DNA of 64,000 bases, taken from assembly GCF_019977735.1 (NCBI RefSeq), contig NZ_AP025022.1, forward strand, positions 1 to 64,000. The letters are read 5' to 3'. The notes beneath the pieces were generated by a model. It was not told the DNA's origin, made no database searches, and saw only the letters and a program-made list of their open reading frames with translations. This stretch comes from Calothrix sp. PCC 7716. GTDB lineage: Bacteria; Cyanobacteriota; Cyanobacteriia; Cyanobacteriales; Nostocaceae. Below are positions 54,618-63,333 of the stretch, in pieces. A program made the position numbers and the translations under genes. How positions within the stretch are numbered: position 1 is the first letter of the stretch; each line of letters opens with the position of its first letter.

Positions 54618-55397
54618 TCAAGCAGATGGTGGATTTGAAGCTAGTGTTGCAACTTCCTCGACCGATAAATCAACTGCCTGCGCCACATCGGAGATGCTGT
54701 AGCCCATGTTAATTAGGCGTGTTGCTGCTTTTAATTTGGTTTGACGCTCCAAATCTTGGTAAATTCGTGTTTCTTCAATGTTTAGTCCCAGCATAGCCTC
54801 CACATCCTCTCTACTTAAAGATGAAAATTTGTAAACTGCAATAGTGGTAATAATGTCTATTATTTTGTTTTTTGCTTCTGTGTCCGTTTCTTCTAATTGT
54901 ACTCGTTCAATTAACTGCTTTGCACTTCTAGACATAGCTTTCTTTGAGGCAATTGTCAACTGTATCAAATTTATACCTATTGGCTGTCGTTCGGGGGCGC
55001 CTAACTCCTTCAAATAAATGCGCTGCACTTGGTCGCTGTCCAAAAATATTCGGTGAGTTTTTTTATCTTTTGGTTCCAAGCTCCGTGATGGAAAAATTAC
55101 CACACAGTACCAATCATCATATTGACCTTGATTCTGATTCAAATACATCATTGATTCAGTAAAGAATCGATGGTAGAGAGATTCATCTTTCTGAAATTGA
55201 ACCTCTGCGAAAAAAATGATTCTGGGTGTTACACCCTCTGGAGGTAAAAAGACCCCATCAATACGAAAAGCGGTTTCTTTTACCTCAACAGATTCAAATC
55301 TATAATTCGGCGCCTGTTCAGGAGGTTCATCAACTAGTTCAAAAAGTAACTCAGGAAAGCGCTGAAATATTTTGTAATAAATTGAGTCTCTTTTCAC
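54618..55397 (-). CDS. Rpn/DUF2887-type PD-(D/E)XK nuclease
   Basis: A 259-residue protein typical of the cyanobacterial Rpn/DUF2887 group: MKRDSIYYKIFQRFPELLFE at the start, a PD-(D/E)XK core with RIDGVF (the D), FFAEVQFQKDE (the E-x-Q) and a long helical C-terminus. The last 40 residues (RLINMGYSISDVAQAVDLSV) look like an HTH. Rpn nucleases are linked to recombination and to phage defence, and multiply in cyanobacterial genomes. Alone on its strand. The complete length suggests it is functional. Confidence 0.82.
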   Translation of the reverse strand: MKRDSIYYKIFQRFPELLFELVDEPPEQAPNYRFESVEVKETAFRIDGVFLPPEGVTPRIIFFAEVQFQKDESLYHRFFTESMMYLNQNQGQYDDWYCVVIFPSRSLEPKDKKTHRIFLDSDQVQRIYLKELGAPERQPIGINLIQLTIASKKAMSRSAKQLIERVQLEETDTEAKNKIIDIITTIAVYKFSSLSREDVEAMLGLNIEETRIYQDLERQTKLKAATRLINMGYSISDVAQAVDLSVEEVATLASNPPSA

Positions 55398-55580
55398 GCC
55401 TCACATCCTCAAATAAAGGGATTATATTCACTATTAATTTTATCGTTAAAGTTACACAATAAAATTGTAATTTAGTTATTAGTTATTTTGAGATTTTTAT
55501 ATCTTTGGTCAGTAGCAAGATATTTTTTAATAAAGCTATAAATCAGTGTTGGTCAATCTGACTTTTCACGTTATATGGAA

Positions 55581-55668
55581 AACCTAACCCCCGACCCCCT
55601 TCCCTACGAGGGAAGGGGAGCAAATATAATTCCCCTCTCCTCGTAGGAGAGGGGTTAGGGGAGAGGTT
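55581..55668. repeat. GC-rich double-hairpin element with inverted ends
   Basis: Two hairpins, CCCCTTCCC/GGGAAGGGG (55596-55618) and CCCCTCTCC/GGAGAGGGG (55632-55654), lie inside outer arms AACCTAACCCC and GGGGTTAGG...AGGTT. This looks like the intergenic palindromic elements common in filamentous cyanobacteria; a decayed relative occurs near 43,115-43,165. Possibly a MITE-like or transcription-stopping unit. Confidence 0.65.
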
Positions 55669-55778
55669 ATTAACATAGTGTTAAAAGTTAGATAGTCGGG
55701 AGTACTCATTGCTTCTGTGCAGATTATTAAATTAACAATAATTAACTATTTATAGATAGTAGTGAATTATTTTTAACA

Positions 55779-55927
55779 GCCGGGAGGTTGCCGGGAGCCG
55801 GGATAAAGCCGGAGAAATGCCGGGAGGCTTCCGGCATTGCTATATATAGCTTTCCGGCATTGTTAGGTAGACTCCAGCGCCAACGCGCGTTGACGGTTTA
55901 ACTGGATATCCGGCTAAAAAGCCGGGA
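55779..55927. repeat. GCCGGGA repeat cluster
   Basis: GCCGGGA occurs at 55779, 55790, 55797, 55819 and 55921, and TTCCGGCATTG occurs twice (about 55829 and 55853), giving hairpin potential TGCCGG/CCGGCA. It lies just past the end of the ATPase operon. Iteron-like; could be a replication or transfer origin. Confidence 0.55.
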
Positions 55928-55942
55928 ACCAGGCGCCGGAGA

Positions 55943-57916
55943 TTATGTTAAGAAATAAAATCTACCTTCCGAATCAACTTCTCCTATTCCCGTGCTGATT
56001 AGCTCCTCAAAAGCAGCCTGAATTTCATCGGCATTTATCCATCTACAATTCTTGTTTATTTCATCTTTGGTAACAAACTGAACGCCTGTTTTGGCAATTC
56101 TTTTTTGGATATACTCAATCAGCCTTTGAGACTTTTCTGATAAGTTGACTCCATATGAGGCTGAGGGTGCTGGGGTATCTTGTTTGATTAAACTATTGAA
56201 TCTCTCGATAAAAGCCCGCAGCATATTAGCGGGGATATCTGGGTCTGTTGGCGATGTTTCTGTCTTGCTATCTGCTGCTTTTTTCGCATCGATATTGCGT
56301 TTAGCTTCCGTCTCAATATCTGCCCAAATCAGCTTAGGATTAAACCATTTGGGAACGCTGATTGGCATCGCCTCTACTTCCGTTCCCTCTGCGTCTTTGT
56401 AGCCGTGCAAGCTGCCTTTATAGGTGGGTGTCATGTCGTTAGTAGATTTTAGTTTTACCCTGATAAACGCCTCTTTTTTAGATTCGGAGAAACCGCTACT
56501 ACCACCAGTTCCAGAGTTAGTATCTGAGTGAGTGAGAAGTATAATAGCGTCGTGTGCTTTGCGAGGATTACCAACGATTCCTTGCATTAGTTTGGGTGCA
56601 TTTTTAGCGCATTCCTCATGGGCGGAATATTCTGTTAGTTCATCAAGAATTAAAGTCTCCCAAGCGTCTTTCTCTGTGCGATACTTCCAGCGCTCAAAAA
56701 TGTCCTCAATACCTTGATTCATTTCTTCCCAATTATCATTGGAACCATACAAACTAGCTTTTAGTTTGGTTAGAAATTCCCATTTACCAGCCATATTTTG
56801 ATGTCCATCGGGGTCAAGGATTAAGGCTGGCTTCATGCTCCAGACGATGAACCGCACCAAGGCGAGGGCGGCAGAAAAACTGGTTTTACCACTGCCCATC
56901 CCGCCAACCAGCATCACTGGTTTGTACCGTAATGCCAGCATCCAGCCGCCCTCATGGTCGGTCATGAGTTTTAAATACTTGTCCCGCAGTTGCTGCACGG
57001 CGCCAATTTTGTCTTTGGGGTTATTTATCTCATCCATCGACTTCCCTGGCAGTGCTTTAGGCGCCTGTGCTTCGTAAAGCATCTGTGCCTGTTTTTCTGC
57101 TGATTCTCGTATCTCAGTATACTCAGCCTCGGTGATATCCCCTGCCCAAAGCGCATCGGCAAAGGCTCTACCTGCGTTCACGCGCGCTTGAACTTGCCCG
57201 TAATCTACCCAAGCTTCAAGGTTTAAACGCTGCTGAATAATACCCTTTGCCCAAAATTCGTTAATCTTGGCACGGAACAAGGGGATAGCAAAAGCCAACT
57301 TCCGTACCCTATCATTTGCTTGTACTGAAACATACCCGAAACACACCGCCGCACCGAAACCTAGAAGGGCTTTGTAAGGGTTGTAAGGTGCGTCATTGAC
57401 TGTTTTTAGGTAGGGCTTGCCATAACCATCCTTCTCAGCAATTTCTCGCGGTAATTTTGGTAACTTACCTTTACGGAACTCAGGATTGGTCGGTAAACTT
57501 TCGCCTTCTGCTTCTACTGCCCAAGTGGGAACTAGGTAGTAGTTTGATTTATCGTTTTTAAGCTGGTTTAAAGCTTCTTCTGGAGTTGGGACGTGGTATT
57601 TAGGTTTTACGGGTTTGGGGGTAAACCAACCCATTTTTTTAGCTTGCTGCCAGTTGGTTAGCTGCTTTTTATACTCTTGCTCTAGCCTGAAAGCCTCGTC
57701 TCGGTGCTTCTGGATGTGGCTGCGTAGTTCAAAGGGTGTAGGTTGATACGAGTATTCGTAGTATCTGATGTCAGTACCGTAGAAGGCGCCTGCCAGTAGT
57801 AAAGTACCAATGCCCATGCAGCTTATATTTAATAGATTTTGGCGTGATTGCTTTGGGTTGGGCAGTACCGTGTCAATCACATCTTGTTCGAGTTGAAACT
57901 GTTCATTTTGTGACAT
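55943..57916 (-). CDS. Membrane-anchored P-loop ATPase, plasmid transfer/segregation type
   Basis: A 657-residue protein with N-terminal membrane segments (about 29-47 and 185-200), a coiled-coil region (about 215-300) and a C-terminal ATPase. Walker A is GGMGSGKTS (about 342) and Walker B is LILDELTEYS (about 420). The C-terminus (about 580-657) has a winged-helix look (IAKTGVQFVTKDEINKN). The layout recalls VirD4/FtsK-type DNA pumps but lacks their full signature. It starts 2 nt after the preceding gene stops, as the last gene of the operon led by the ParM-like gene. It may move DNA or remodel membranes in plasmid transfer. Function not proven. Confidence 0.62.
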   Translation of the reverse strand: MSQNEQFQLEQDVIDTVLPNPKQSRQNLLNISCMGIGTLLLAGAFYGTDIRYYEYSYQPTPFELRSHIQKHRDEAFRLEQEYKKQLTNWQQAKKMGWFTPKPVKPKYHVPTPEEALNQLKNDKSNYYLVPTWAVEAEGESLPTNPEFRKGKLPKLPREIAEKDGYGKPYLKTVNDAPYNPYKALLGFGAAVCFGYVSVQANDRVRKLAFAIPLFRAKINEFWAKGIIQQRLNLEAWVDYGQVQARVNAGRAFADALWAGDITEAEYTEIRESAEKQAQMLYEAQAPKALPGKSMDEINNPKDKIGAVQQLRDKYLKLMTDHEGGWMLALRYKPVMLVGGMGSGKTSFSAALALVRFIVWSMKPALILDPDGHQNMAGKWEFLTKLKASLYGSNDNWEEMNQGIEDIFERWKYRTEKDAWETLILDELTEYSAHEECAKNAPKLMQGIVGNPRKAHDAIILLTHSDTNSGTGGSSGFSESKKEAFIRVKLKSTNDMTPTYKGSLHGYKDAEGTEVEAMPISVPKWFNPKLIWADIETEAKRNIDAKKAADSKTETSPTDPDIPANMLRAFIERFNSLIKQDTPAPSASYGVNLSEKSQRLIEYIQKRIAKTGVQFVTKDEINKNCRWINADEIQAAFEELISTGIGEVDSEGRFYFLT

Positions 57917-57918
57917 GG

Positions 57919-58509
57919 TTACTTTCTGCGTCTAAGTAAGAAAACAAGTATTGCGGTGATTGCTACTGCAACCCCATAACCCATGTAATCAGGTGCGTTT
58001 TGCTGCACAGGGTTGGTAAATTCCTGTTGTTGGCTGTAGTAACGCTCGTTCCCTTTGATGGCGCGGTCTTCAGCTTCCCAATGGGGACGCAGGGCAAAAA
58101 ATCCTACACTGGCGATGGTTGTGGCACGACTTATAGATTTCCAGAAGTCCGGATTTAACTCAATGCTGAAACCTTTCTCTGATACGGCGCCACTAAACTG
58201 CTCAAATGCTGCAATGGCGCCAGTCATCACCGCGACGGCATAGCCAATGGTACAAACGTAGGCAGGGATGGCGATAATCCGTGCGACCGCGAAACTCCCT
58301 GCCATAATTGAGCCAACTGTACACGTACTAGACGCTACGGCGAGGGTATTGGCATTTTTAAAAAGGGCATCTAGGAAACCCTCAACCCGTGCATTATCTT
58401 TGGGGGTAACTTCTGTAAAGCTTTCCGGCGCCCCCTTCTCTGTTGGACTCTCCGGGGACTGTTGCTGCTGAAATAGCTGCAATAGGATGTCATCTTGTGG
58501 GTTCTGCAT
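57919..58509 (-). CDS. Multi-pass membrane protein of the ParM-like operon
   Basis: A 196-residue protein with a glutamine/proline-rich N-terminus (QLFQQQQSPESP) and hydrophobic segments at about 54-100 (two helices, GSIMAGSFAVARIIAI and YVCTIGYAVAVMTGAIA), 130-142 and 174-192. The final RRRK is a stop-transfer tail. Unknown family. It is tightly coupled to the ATPase, so it is probably its membrane partner. Confidence 0.6.
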   Translation of the reverse strand: MQNPQDDILLQLFQQQQSPESPTEKGAPESFTEVTPKDNARVEGFLDALFKNANTLAVASSTCTVGSIMAGSFAVARIIAIPAYVCTIGYAVAVMTGAIAAFEQFSGAVSEKGFSIELNPDFWKSISRATTIASVGFFALRPHWEAEDRAIKGNERYYSQQQEFTNPVQQNAPDYMGYGVAVAITAILVFLLRRRK

Positions 58510-58520
58510 AAAGCAGGAAG

Positions 58521-58841
58521 TTAAGGGTTGAACTTGTTAAACGTGCTTGTATCGATTAAATCCGCCTCGTAAAGAACGGAGAGAATGGAGTCTTCTATGC
58601 TTTCGCCACTTGAGGTAAACGATAAATAGGAATCTTCTACCGATAATTTGCTGCGTGGGTAAAATTCAACGTCTTCATACGTTAAATCATCCTCTGGAAT
58701 CGAATCATCAATCGCTATCCAGTCCTCTTCGACTTCAAGTAGCCATTTATTAAAATCGTCATCAATAAAAGAGAGGGACTGCCCAAGCTCAATGTCAGAC
58801 AACGAGCCAAGTAAATCATTCAAATTTTCAAATCGTTTCAT
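58521..58841 (-). CDS. Small acidic protein of the ParM-like operon
   Basis: A 106-residue very acidic protein (LLEVEEDWIAIDDSIPEDDL, YEDVEFYPRSKL). No motif, no membrane helix. It starts after AGGGAGGTG, a strong ribosome-binding site. Possibly a nucleic-acid mimic or chaperone; unknown. Confidence 0.6.
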   Translation of the reverse strand: MKRFENLNDLLGSLSDIELGQSLSFIDDDFNKWLLEVEEDWIAIDDSIPEDDLTYEDVEFYPRSKLSVEDSYLSFTSSGESIEDSILSVLYEADLIDTSTFNKFNP

Positions 58842-58919
58842 CGAACACCTCCCTTTATGGGTGGTAAGAATTCACTTTCTTGCCCCTGGCAGGTATTGAG
58901 CTACCAGGGGGAATTGTTT

Positions 58920-59648
58920 TTATAGCGAGCGAATTAGGTGCCCGAAGAAGTTACCGACACCTCGGAAGAAACCACCAATTGCGCCAGTGATACCCGACAA
59001 GTTAAACCCACCGCTAACACCACCAACCGAACCAGGTAAAGTGCGTTGGGGGATGGCGCCCAGGTTGGCTTGGCTACCATCGCGCTGAATTGCTGCAAGT
59101 CTCGCGGCTTCGTACTCTCTATCAGCCTGGGATTGCATCGCAGATAGTTTTTGCTGTGCGGAGTTGCCCATTTTGGTTAACTTATCGCGGTAAGCGATGT
59201 CCCCCAGCCGCAGGTTAACTTGATGCTGGGCAGTTAAAAGGTTCATTTGTTGAGCGTGTTTGACATCAACTTCGGTCAGGTCGTTGGCTACTTTCTGCTT
59301 TTGCTGCTCCAGAAAGTTCATCCACTGCTTGTTTAGAACCAGCCCCTGCCCTTTCATTTGGACAATTTGACCCCCGTTTTTCGCTGCCGATTTGAGCAGG
59401 TACAACACCGCTTGGTTAATATCCTTTGTGCCGTCGTAGATTGTTGCAGCCTGTTTCAGCACGGGTTTGATGTTCTTCCGTGCCTTCATAGTCATGTTGG
59501 CGTAGTCGGCTAAGTAGGTAGTAGCCGACTCATCGCCCATCATGGCTTTAATAATCACATCGGTATCTAACCCAAAGATGGTTTGAGAAGCACGGGAAAC
59601 ATCAGGCGCCGCTACGTGAATTTTGATTTTAGGGTCTTGATAAGTCAT
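58920..59648 (-). CDS. Coiled-coil protein with glycine-rich amphipathic tail
   Basis: A 242-residue protein, helical (about 40-180, with QQKQKVANDLTEVDVKHAQQ), ending in a glycine-rich, possibly membrane-binding tail (GFNLSGITGAIGGFFRGVGN). Unknown family. It lies in the middle of the ParM-like operon, 11 nt after the previous gene. Could be a structural component. Confidence 0.6.
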   Translation of the reverse strand: MTYQDPKIKIHVAAPDVSRASQTIFGLDTDVIIKAMMGDESATTYLADYANMTMKARKNIKPVLKQAATIYDGTKDINQAVLYLLKSAAKNGGQIVQMKGQGLVLNKQWMNFLEQQKQKVANDLTEVDVKHAQQMNLLTAQHQVNLRLGDIAYRDKLTKMGNSAQQKLSAMQSQADREYEAARLAAIQRDGSQANLGAIPQRTLPGSVGGVSGGFNLSGITGAIGGFFRGVGNFFGHLIRSL

Positions 59649-59659
59649 GATTTTCTCTC

Positions 59660-60130
59660 TCAGTTTTGGTCGATGTGAATATTGTTTTGTTGAACATATC
59701 CGGGCACTGCTTTTGGCTCAGAAAAATACCTATTAATGGCACTTGGTATACGCCGAGCATCCTTACAAAAGCGTGATTGTGAACTGTTACAAACTGGCGC
59801 CATCGCGTAACTTCCAAGTGTTGCTAGCAGCAGCAAACCAATTACACCGCGAGCAATTGCATCAAGTTGGTTAGGTAACGAGTGACGACGCGCGCGTTCG
59901 TCTTTAACTCGATTTGAAATCATTTCTATTACGGCACGTAAATCACTTGTATCTCTTCCAACATGGGCTTTTCGGTAAAGCTCCTGCGTAAGGACTCGAA
60001 TCTTGTCCTCATCGCTAATTAGCCCTAGTTGGTAGCTCTCGCGCTGCCAATCTATATCGTTTTGTTTGACACGCTCCAACGCCGAACCCAAGTTCGTTAA
60101 CCCAGTTTCAATGTGCTGCCCAAGTCTCAT
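59660..60130 (-). CDS. Single-pass membrane protein of the ParM-like operon
   Basis: A 156-residue protein: a basic helical N-terminal domain (LISDEDKIRVLTQELYRKAH), a membrane helix (GVIGLLLLATLGSYAMAPV, about 94-112) and an outer C-terminal region with two cysteines (CNSSQSRFCKDARRIPSAIN). Unknown family. The gene is 17 nt downstream of the next one in the operon. Confidence 0.6.
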   Translation of the reverse strand: MRLGQHIETGLTNLGSALERVKQNDIDWQRESYQLGLISDEDKIRVLTQELYRKAHVGRDTSDLRAVIEMISNRVKDERARRHSLPNQLDAIARGVIGLLLLATLGSYAMAPVCNSSQSRFCKDARRIPSAINRYFSEPKAVPGYVQQNNIHIDQN

Positions 60131-60147
60131 ACTTTTCCCCCTAGTTT

Positions 60148-60672
60148 TTACAGTTCTTCGAGCGTGAGCGTGTCTATTTCGATACCGGAGATACCGTCAG
60201 AGTCTTCCCATCTCCACGGCGCCTCGTCCCCAAATATTTCCCCACAACCCTCTTGCAGTAAGAACTCTGGCTCGTCCCATGCACCTGATTCAGTCAAAAG
60301 CTCAAAGATACGTTCGGCTTTGGAGCGGGCTGGCTCGTTGTCAATCGAATCAAGTGCGTCTTTGTCGCCCTGTGCTAAACTCCAGATGATTTCTGGCGCC
60401 ACATCTCCTGAGAGATTTGGTAATAGTTGACCGTGGGCTAATGGGAAAGGGGTATCATCAATCGTTGTAAAAAAGTCATAGGGGTTGGTTTCTTGCTCTA
60501 CCCACTCCTCACCGTCTTTGTGGTAGAGAGAAAATTCTGTAATACCCTCGCACAGCAGACCTTGAGCGAAACTCTCAACATCACTTTCGTCATCGAAGTG
60601 GTATGTCTGTAGGTCTTCGAGTTCGGGGTGGTTGTTGACTGTAATGCGCCAGTCAGGGTTATTGCATGTCAT
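60148..60672 (-). CDS. Acidic protein of the ParM-like operon
   Basis: A 174-residue acidic soluble protein (TVNNHPELEDLQTYHFDDES, WEDSDGISGIEIDTLTLEEL). No motif recognised. It starts 133 nt after the ParR-position gene, so a second promoter may lie in that space. Confidence 0.58.
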   Translation of the reverse strand: MTCNNPDWRITVNNHPELEDLQTYHFDDESDVESFAQGLLCEGITEFSLYHKDGEEWVEQETNPYDFFTTIDDTPFPLAHGQLLPNLSGDVAPEIIWSLAQGDKDALDSIDNEPARSKAERIFELLTESGAWDEPEFLLQEGCGEIFGDEAPWRWEDSDGISGIEIDTLTLEEL

Positions 60673-60805
60673 GAGATAATTTCCTTGTTGTCTATCGTTC
60701 CATTGCGGCGGTAGGTAGCTCCGTTATCGGGTTTTGAGGCGATTGCTTAGGTCGGCAAACTGGGGCAATCGTCCTCAAAACAAGCATTCCAGGTGGAATC
60801 GTCTC

Positions 60806-61054
60806 TTATTTGGCAGCATATCCCTTTACCATTGCGGCGAGTGCGTTTTTGTTTGCTTCTACCATCTGTGTTTTAGGCGGTTCGGCTTTTGGCTGGCTTG
60901 AGGGTTGTTTATCACTCTCAAACTGGAAAATTAGTTTTTCAACTGCCCCAGCTAACGCCTGTGGTGGAATATCCAGGGGCAAACCAGCAATTCTGCACGC
61001 TTCAATAGCTGCAAAGTAGCTAATAGTTATTCGGCGTGAAGAATAATTACTCAT
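60806..61054 (-). CDS. Small protein in the ParR position after the actin-like gene
   Basis: The 82-residue protein begins with SSRRITISYFAAIEACRIAG, a short strand plus helix that resembles ribbon-helix-helix adaptors, and continues with a proline/glutamine-rich tail. It overlaps the actin-like gene by 8 nt. In ParM systems the next gene encodes ParR, which binds the centromere; this could be such an adaptor, but it is short and I cannot confirm it. Confidence 0.55.
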   Translation of the reverse strand: MSNYSSRRITISYFAAIEACRIAGLPLDIPPQALAGAVEKLIFQFESDKQPSSQPKAEPPKTQMVEANKNALAAMVKGYAAK

Positions 61055-62171
61055 TTATTTCCTCCAAGGTAATTTCGGTTAGAAGTTTTAATCCTTGAGC
61101 GTTGATGAATTGGGGTTCTCTCAGGGTGACGAAACCTAAAGAAGCAAGCCTGTCCCCCACTCCAGAATTAGAGGCGCCGCCACCCCAACACACAAGATAT
61201 TGAGCTTTGTCCAAATACCCGCCATTAGTGACAAAATTGGCGAATTTCTCTATCCGGGTGTCCCACCAAGTTTGCAGGCATTGTTCATACTCGGTTTTAA
61301 ATGGTTTCCCAGTTAAATGGTTGCCCCCGTAGGTAAAGGTTCCGGCTAATATGCCTTGGTTTACCAAGTTGGGAGAATGTTTTACATCCTTACTCAAAAA
61401 ACTATCTGAGTCGTTACGCTTATCTAGCATCTCAGCAATCATTTGGTGTAATTCACCACATCCACCTTCTACTAAATGTCGGTCAATTACTGCACCACCA
61501 CCGTTAAAGATGGTTATCAGCCACGTGCTAGAACCAATATCCAAGGCTATAGCAATCTCCTCAGCATTCAGATGTAAAGACTGATTGCCAAACAAACAAT
61601 AAGCGATGCTGCCAAATCCTTCTGGATAAATGCCAGTAATGCCAATTTCTATAGTTTTAGTAACAATCTCACGACTAACCGGGTGTTTGTGTTGGAAAGT
61701 GTGAACTCCCTGAACTTTACGTTTGATTTCAACACCCCACCTGTCGGGGTTGTGGTTACTCAAGCTAATCCAGAGTTTCGACCCATCTGGCACGTTAAGA
61801 ATAGCTAAATCAGCCAAAATACTTTCTAGCGCCAGTTCTGCTTTTAAAGCTTTGTTTTCGTGCAATAAAGTGTGGTTGGATTGTGCTGTGGCTGCTGTTC
61901 CCCAAAAATACTGTTTTTCTTTAAGGTCTGAGCGAGAACCTTCCACGTAACAAACCCATGCTCCCGAACTAGAAATGGTTTCATGGTGGTTAACGTTACG
62001 ATTCCGCAATAGCGAGTACGCAGCGGGAACGACAACCATCATGTCGTCGTAAATCGCTTTTCCATAACCAGCACCCAGGTCTTTACCGCTGATTAGCGAT
62101 TTTGGCCGCAAACTGGCGCAGTGGCTAACGGTAGCCAGCCAGTTTTCTGAGTTGGAATATTCAACTGTCAT
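61047..62171 (-). CDS. ParM-like actin-family ATPase
   Basis: A 374-residue actin-fold protein of the plasmid ParM/StbA type. The phosphate-1 loop is DLGAGYGKAIYDD (about residues 31-43), the phosphate-2 loop is ALDIGSSTWLITIFNGGGAV (about 210-229), and the adenosine loop is YLVCWGGGASNSG (about 325-337). It would polymerise on ATP and push plasmid copies apart. It heads an operon of eight genes, and a divergent RHH gene with 10-bp repeats lies upstream. The presence of a second partition system beside ParAB is notable. The start is the ATG at 62169-62171. Confidence 0.82.
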   Translation of the reverse strand: MTVEYSNSENWLATVSHCASLRPKSLISGKDLGAGYGKAIYDDMMVVVPAAYSLLRNRNVNHHETISSSGAWVCYVEGSRSDLKEKQYFWGTAATAQSNHTLLHENKALKAELALESILADLAILNVPDGSKLWISLSNHNPDRWGVEIKRKVQGVHTFQHKHPVSREIVTKTIEIGITGIYPEGFGSIAYCLFGNQSLHLNAEEIAIALDIGSSTWLITIFNGGGAVIDRHLVEGGCGELHQMIAEMLDKRNDSDSFLSKDVKHSPNLVNQGILAGTFTYGGNHLTGKPFKTEYEQCLQTWWDTRIEKFANFVTNGGYLDKAQYLVCWGGGASNSGVGDRLASLGFVTLREPQFINAQGLKLLTEITLEEINE

Positions 62172-62485
62172 GGTTCAAATGTTTTGTAACAATTCTTTAG
62201 ATACTTGCGAGGGACCAACGTAAAACTGGCTGCAACGCGGTTGCAGTCCGCAATGTGGTAAATAATGAAAACTCCTCTTAAACAGGAACTCTCACCATAG
62301 AAGATTGTGATTGGGCGCCTTCCAAAAGCCACTTTCCGGCAATCAGGAGCTTTGTTGTGTGACTTTTTTAGGCTGTTAATGCTAATATAGCTGACAGTGG
62401 CAACACCAGTCAACACTAGTCAATACTTTTTCTAAAACTCTGTAAGAGGCGTAAGCTGATAGCAGAGTGTAGACAAGTGTTGAGG
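62172..62485. promoter_or_regulatory. Divergent promoter region with 10-bp repeats
   Basis: CAACACCAGT, CAACACTAGT and CAATACT follow head-to-tail at 62401-62427. On the opposite strand CAACACTTGTCTACACT (62466-62482) ends just before the ribbon-helix-helix gene. These units match those at 25.74-25.85 kb (CTACACTGGT, CTACACTAGT). They are probably operators or centromere sites bound by the ribbon-helix-helix protein. Confidence 0.6.
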
Positions 62486-62650
62486 ATGGCAACAAGAAGA
62501 CCAAGGATAATGTTTACTTGCTCTGAAGAAACGAAAGAAACTTTAGAAGCTTGGGCTGAAGAGGAGGGACGGACTGTCAGCAATATGGTAGAGCGCATTG
62601 TCCTTGAGGCAATTGCTACCAAGAGCAAAAGGCAGCAGGAAAAAAAATGA
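62486..62650 (+). CDS. 54-residue ribbon-helix-helix (CopG/ParR-like) protein
   Basis: The small gene encodes MATRRPRIMFTCSEETKETL, then EAWAEEEGRTVSNMVERIVL and a lysine-rich end. This is a full RHH fold: strand RIMFTCS, helix 1 EETKETLEAWAEEEG and helix 2 TVSNMVERIVLEAI. Its upstream region carries inverted 10-bp repeats, as expected for an autoregulator or centromere binder. It is divergent from the ParM-like gene. It is likely the plasmid copy-control, antitoxin or ParR-like protein. Confidence 0.75.
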   Translation: MATRRPRIMFTCSEETKETLEAWAEEEGRTVSNMVERIVLEAIATKSKRQQEKK

Positions 62651-62683
62651 GCTTAAAAACTGTCAATATTACTCTATGAAGCA

Positions 62684-62845
62684 ATGAGTACAAACGCTCG
62701 CAGTTCTTTCATCGCTGTGCAGCAATTCCGGTTTGTGCTTAATGGCAATAGCGTTCTGTATATTGGCAGAACAATTAATTTGGCTCAAAGGTGGGTTTCT
62801 CGTCATACTGTTGGTGGTCGGCTGGTAGCTTACCCCTCTTTTTGA
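62684..62845 (+). CDS. Truncated GIY-YIG nuclease fragment
   Basis: A 53-residue frame containing VLYIGRTINLAQRW, the N-terminal half of a GIY-YIG nuclease (Y-I-G and the catalytic arginine in QRW). It stops after RLVAYPSF, so the catalytic glutamate part is missing. It starts 34 nt after the RHH gene. Probably a decayed remnant. Confidence 0.55.
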   Translation: MSTNARSSFIAVQQFRFVLNGNSVLYIGRTINLAQRWVSRHTVGGRLVAYPSF

Positions 62846-62905
62846 GTAGCCGTAAAGCTTTATCGGCTTTTACTATATAGTTAGAGTGTTTAGGGCTTTA
62901 AAATT

Positions 62906-63319
62906 ATGAAATTTTACACATCACCAGAACTTATGGCTGAGTTGGATAATTTTAGCTTAGAACAATTATTAGAAGTCAAAGAGAAGGTTGATAAATTAAT
63001 ACAATCGAAAACCTCAAATACTTCTGAGCAAGAAAATACAACTCAGTCAGGTCGAATTATTTACCATACGGTAACTAGACATCCTGTTCCTAATAATTTC
63101 CAAGTAAGTATTAAGGGGTCTTACATAAAAGCAACCGAAGTTTCAGATTTAGCTCAAGATATTGACATTGTCGTTTCATCAAAAAAACAGGCTAATAACC
63201 AAAACGATATGCAAGCTTTAGATTCAATGATTGCGCTCGTTTCTGAGTGGCAACAAGATGAATCAGGATATGATGAGGAAGTTTATCCAAATATAGAAGC
63301 TGCTTTAAATCAAGATTAA
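62906..63319 (+). CDS. Putative antitoxin upstream of a PIN toxin
   Basis: A 137-residue protein with an N-terminal helix (FSLEQLLEVKEKVDKLIQSK) and an acidic C-terminus (EWQQDESGYDEEVYPNIEAA). It precedes the PIN-domain gene by 14 nt. I do not recognise the family, but size and acidity fit a VapB-type antitoxin. The ATG at 62906 is the first in frame. Confidence 0.6.
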   Translation: MKFYTSPELMAELDNFSLEQLLEVKEKVDKLIQSKTSNTSEQENTTQSGRIIYHTVTRHPVPNNFQVSIKGSYIKATEVSDLAQDIDIVVSSKKQANNQNDMQALDSMIALVSEWQQDESGYDEEVYPNIEAALNQD

Positions 63320-63333
63320 AATTTATCTTTTAC

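Noticed and set aside
54482-54712. 76-residue plus-strand frame
   Set aside because: Overlaps the end of the Rpn-type gene; composition unlike protein.
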